Positions 6,179 through 6,965 of a DNA stretch of 6,965 nucleotides are shown here, one piece after another. A program made the translations under genes and the position numbers. The DNA is from an uncultured Gardnerella sp. (GTDB lineage: Bacteria; Actinomycetota; Actinomycetes; Actinomycetales; Bifidobacteriaceae). The DNA is taken from NCBI GenBank assembly GCA_947254595.1, contig CAMYED010000046.1, positions 1 to 6,965 on the forward strand, given 5' to 3'. Under the pieces are notes generated by a model, which worked only from the letters and a program-made list of their open reading frames with translations, was not told where the DNA came from and ran no database searches. Position 1 is the stretch's first letter. Every line of letters begins with the position of its first letter.

Positions 6179-6229
6179 CTTAAGCAACGGCGTAAGTGGA
6201 AACAGAAAAGCTGGTTAATGCAAAATTAA
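6149..6229 (+). CDS. Possible 26-residue leader ORF ahead of metY (doubtful)
   Basis: An ATG at 6149 opens a 26-codon frame ending in TAA at 6227-6229, with a hydrophobic start (TLTVILSLSL) followed by a basic stretch (KQRRKWKQK). A weak AGG lies 9 bases upstream. It has no run of Cys or Met codons, so a classical attenuation peptide for sulfur control is not supported. It may be no more than a chance frame, and it overlaps the dyads described nearby. Confidence 0.15.
   Translation: MTLTVILSLSLKQRRKWKQKSWLMQN
6177..6198 (+). promoter_or_regulatory. Stem-loop CACTTA / TAAGTG in metY upstream region
   Basis: CACTTA (6177-6182) and TAAGTG (6193-6198) are perfect 6-base complements around a 10-base loop. 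They begin where the outer dyad ends, and the two share bases 6177-6178, so the structures would compete. Not followed by a T tract, so not a terminator. Confidence 0.3.
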
Positions 6230-6238
6230 TGCTAGCTT
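6208..6238 (+). promoter_or_regulatory. Imperfect hairpin ahead of metY
   Basis: AAGCT (6208-6212) pairs with AGCTT (6234-6238), and TTAAT (6215-6219) pairs with ATTAA (6225-6229) around a 5-base loop, with a 2/4-base internal bulge. The same stretch holds the direct repeat TTAATGC (6215-6221 and 6226-6232). It could be a leader structure or a binding site; it lies 53 bases before the metY Shine-Dalgarno. Confidence 0.3.
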
Positions 6239-6290
6239 AAACATGAATCTGCTTTGCTAATAAACAATAAAATAAACAGTCGCCAAAACT

Positions 6291-6295
6291 GGAGG
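6291..6295 (+). promoter_or_regulatory. Strong Shine-Dalgarno for metY
   Basis: GGAGG (within GGAGGGG) lies 6 bases before the ATG at 6302 and fixes that start. It is much stronger than the sites of yraN and sdhA, and it follows an A-rich, weakly structured stretch, suggesting high translation of metY. Confidence 0.85.
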
Positions 6296-6301
6296 GGTAT
6301 T

Positions 6302-6965
6302 ATGAGCGCTACTGAAGAAGTGCAAGGAAAGTATCATTTCGAAACATTGCAGTTGCACGTTGGCCAGGAGCAGGCTGACCCTGCAACTGATTCTCGCGCA
6401 GTGCCGATTTATCAAACGACGAGTTACGTGTTCCACGATTTTGACCATGCTGCGGCTCGTTTTGATTTGCGTGATGCTGGAAACATTTATGGTCGTTTAA
6501 CGAATTCTACTCAAGATGTTTTTGAGCGTAGAATTGCGGCTCTTGAAGGTGGTACTGCTGCTTTGGCTGTTGCTTCTGGTGCGGCAGCTGTAGATTATGC
6601 AATTCGCAACATCACTCAGCAGGGAGATCATATTGTATCTTCAAAGAATGTGTATGGAGGCACTTATAACCTGCTTCGTCACACTCTTCCTCGAGATGGC
6701 GTAACAACTACTTTTGTGGATCCTAAGAATCCTCAGAATTTTGAGGATGCTATTCAGCCAAATACGAAGCTTGTGTACTTTGAAACTTTTGGTAATCCTA
6801 ATGCCGATTTGCCTGATTTTGAAGCTATTTCCGAGATTGCTCATCGCCACAATATTCCTGTTTTTGTTGACAATACTTTCGCAACTGCGTATCTTTTCCG
6901 TCCGCTTGAACATGGTGCAGATATTGTAGTTGAGTCTGCTACGAAGTTTATTGGCGGTCATGGTA
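6302..6965 (+). CDS. metY: O-acetylhomoserine sulfhydrylase (3' end outside window)
   Basis: This PLP enzyme of the Cys/Met metabolism family makes homocysteine from O-acetylhomoserine and sulfide in the cytoplasm; some members can also serve cysteine synthesis. 221 codons are present, about half of the usual 420-440. Visible features are the N-terminal FETLQLHVGQEQADPATDSR (13-32), VPIYQTTSYVF (34-44), the substrate/PLP-phosphate tract IYGRLTNST (62-70), ALEGGTAALAVASGAAA (80-96), the cofactor-stacking region KNVYGGTYNL (115-124), FVDNTFAT (188-195) and the Schiff-base lysine Lys215 in ESATKFIGGHG, at the very end of the window. The N-terminal signature and spacing favour MetY over cystathionine gamma-synthase or gamma-lyase, but without the C-terminal half a related family member is possible. 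Transcribed away from the yraN operon. No frameshift is seen. Confidence 0.92.
   Translation, partial: MSATEEVQGKYHFETLQLHVGQEQADPATDSRAVPIYQTTSYVFHDFDHAAARFDLRDAGNIYGRLTNSTQDVFERRIAALEGGTAALAVASGAAAVDYAIRNITQQGDHIVSSKNVYGGTYNLLRHTLPRDGVTTTFVDPKNPQNFEDAIQPNTKLVYFETFGNPNADLPDFEAISEIAHRHNIPVFVDNTFATAYLFRPLEHGADIVVESATKFIGGHG

Larger units (their letters stand above)
5964..6301. promoter_or_regulatory. Divergent intergenic control region between yraN operon and metY
   Basis: This 338-base AT-rich region must hold promoters for the leftward yraN-comM-dprA(-sdhA) operon and the rightward metY. Elements seen are a yraN start-codon hairpin (5962-5989), a perfect DnaA box (6013-6021), two copies of AGGTATGTACG (6023-6033 and 6137-6147), a plausible leftward promoter (6054-6081), several dyads ahead of metY (6127-6238), and an A-rich stretch leading into a strong SD (6291-6295). 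I could not find a convincing -35/-10 pair for metY. The consensus core motifs of the SAM-I riboswitch family are not apparent. No long conserved gene is present. Confidence 0.7.

Noticed and set aside
5964..6301. Replication origin suggested by the DnaA box
   Set aside because: There is only one exact box, no cluster, and none of the usual origin neighbours such as dnaA, dnaN or rpmH is present.
6240..6301. SAM riboswitch directly ahead of metY
   Set aside because: The stretch is A-rich and largely unstructured, and I see none of the conserved core motifs of SAM-I type aptamers.
6257..6961. Minus-strand frames opposite the start and body of metY, and a plus-strand frame shifted within it (6714-6929)
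   Set aside because: All overlap clear MetY motifs in the wrong frame. The shifted frame's Leu/Ile-rich translation is a by-product of MetY codon use.
1..6965. CRISPR array, insertion sequence, prophage or toxin-antitoxin/defence module
   Set aside because: No regular repeat-spacer pattern, transposase, integrase or terminal inverted repeats were found; the repeats present are short coding slippage products or intergenic motifs.

Overview
The window is AT-rich bacterial DNA with tightly packed genes. It most resembles the Bifidobacteriaceae, and an AT-rich member such as Gardnerella is my best guess. The reasons are a mycobacterial-like SdhA sequence, the actinobacterial gene order yraN-comM-dprA, and asparagine/lysine-rich tracts in otherwise conserved proteins. 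This placement comes from recognised sequence features, not from a database search.

Layout, left to right. Positions 1-23 hold the 5' end of a minus-strand tRNA, probably tRNA-Leu, cut by the window edge. A minus-strand gene string then occupies 138-5963. In transcription order it is yraN (UPF0102 nuclease-fold protein), comM (YifB/ComM AAA+ ATPase), dprA (RecA loader) and sdhA (succinate dehydrogenase/fumarate reductase flavoprotein). The first three are translationally coupled (TAATG and ATGA overlaps) and form the well-known DNA-uptake/DNA-processing cluster. sdhA follows after 38 bases with no visible terminator, so it may be read as a fourth gene. No SdhB or SdhC partner lies in the window. 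A 338-base divergent intergenic region (5964-6301) separates this operon from a plus-strand metY (O-acetylhomoserine sulfhydrylase), which runs off the right edge just after its PLP lysine.

How the genes fit together. ComM and DprA act on incoming single-stranded DNA during transformation: DprA loads RecA and ComM drives branch migration. YraN is their usual neighbour of unknown role. SdhA and MetY belong to central redox metabolism and sulfur-amino-acid synthesis and have no evident link to DNA uptake.

The gene content is ordinary and I see no new multi-gene system. The less explained parts are non-coding or low-complexity. In the divergent intergenic region there is a perfect DnaA box, an 11-base direct repeat with one copy on each side, several dyads ahead of metY, and a hairpin that covers the yraN start codon. 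Within sdhA there is a repetitive Asn/Lys-rich insertion and a heptapeptide-repeat N-terminal tail.
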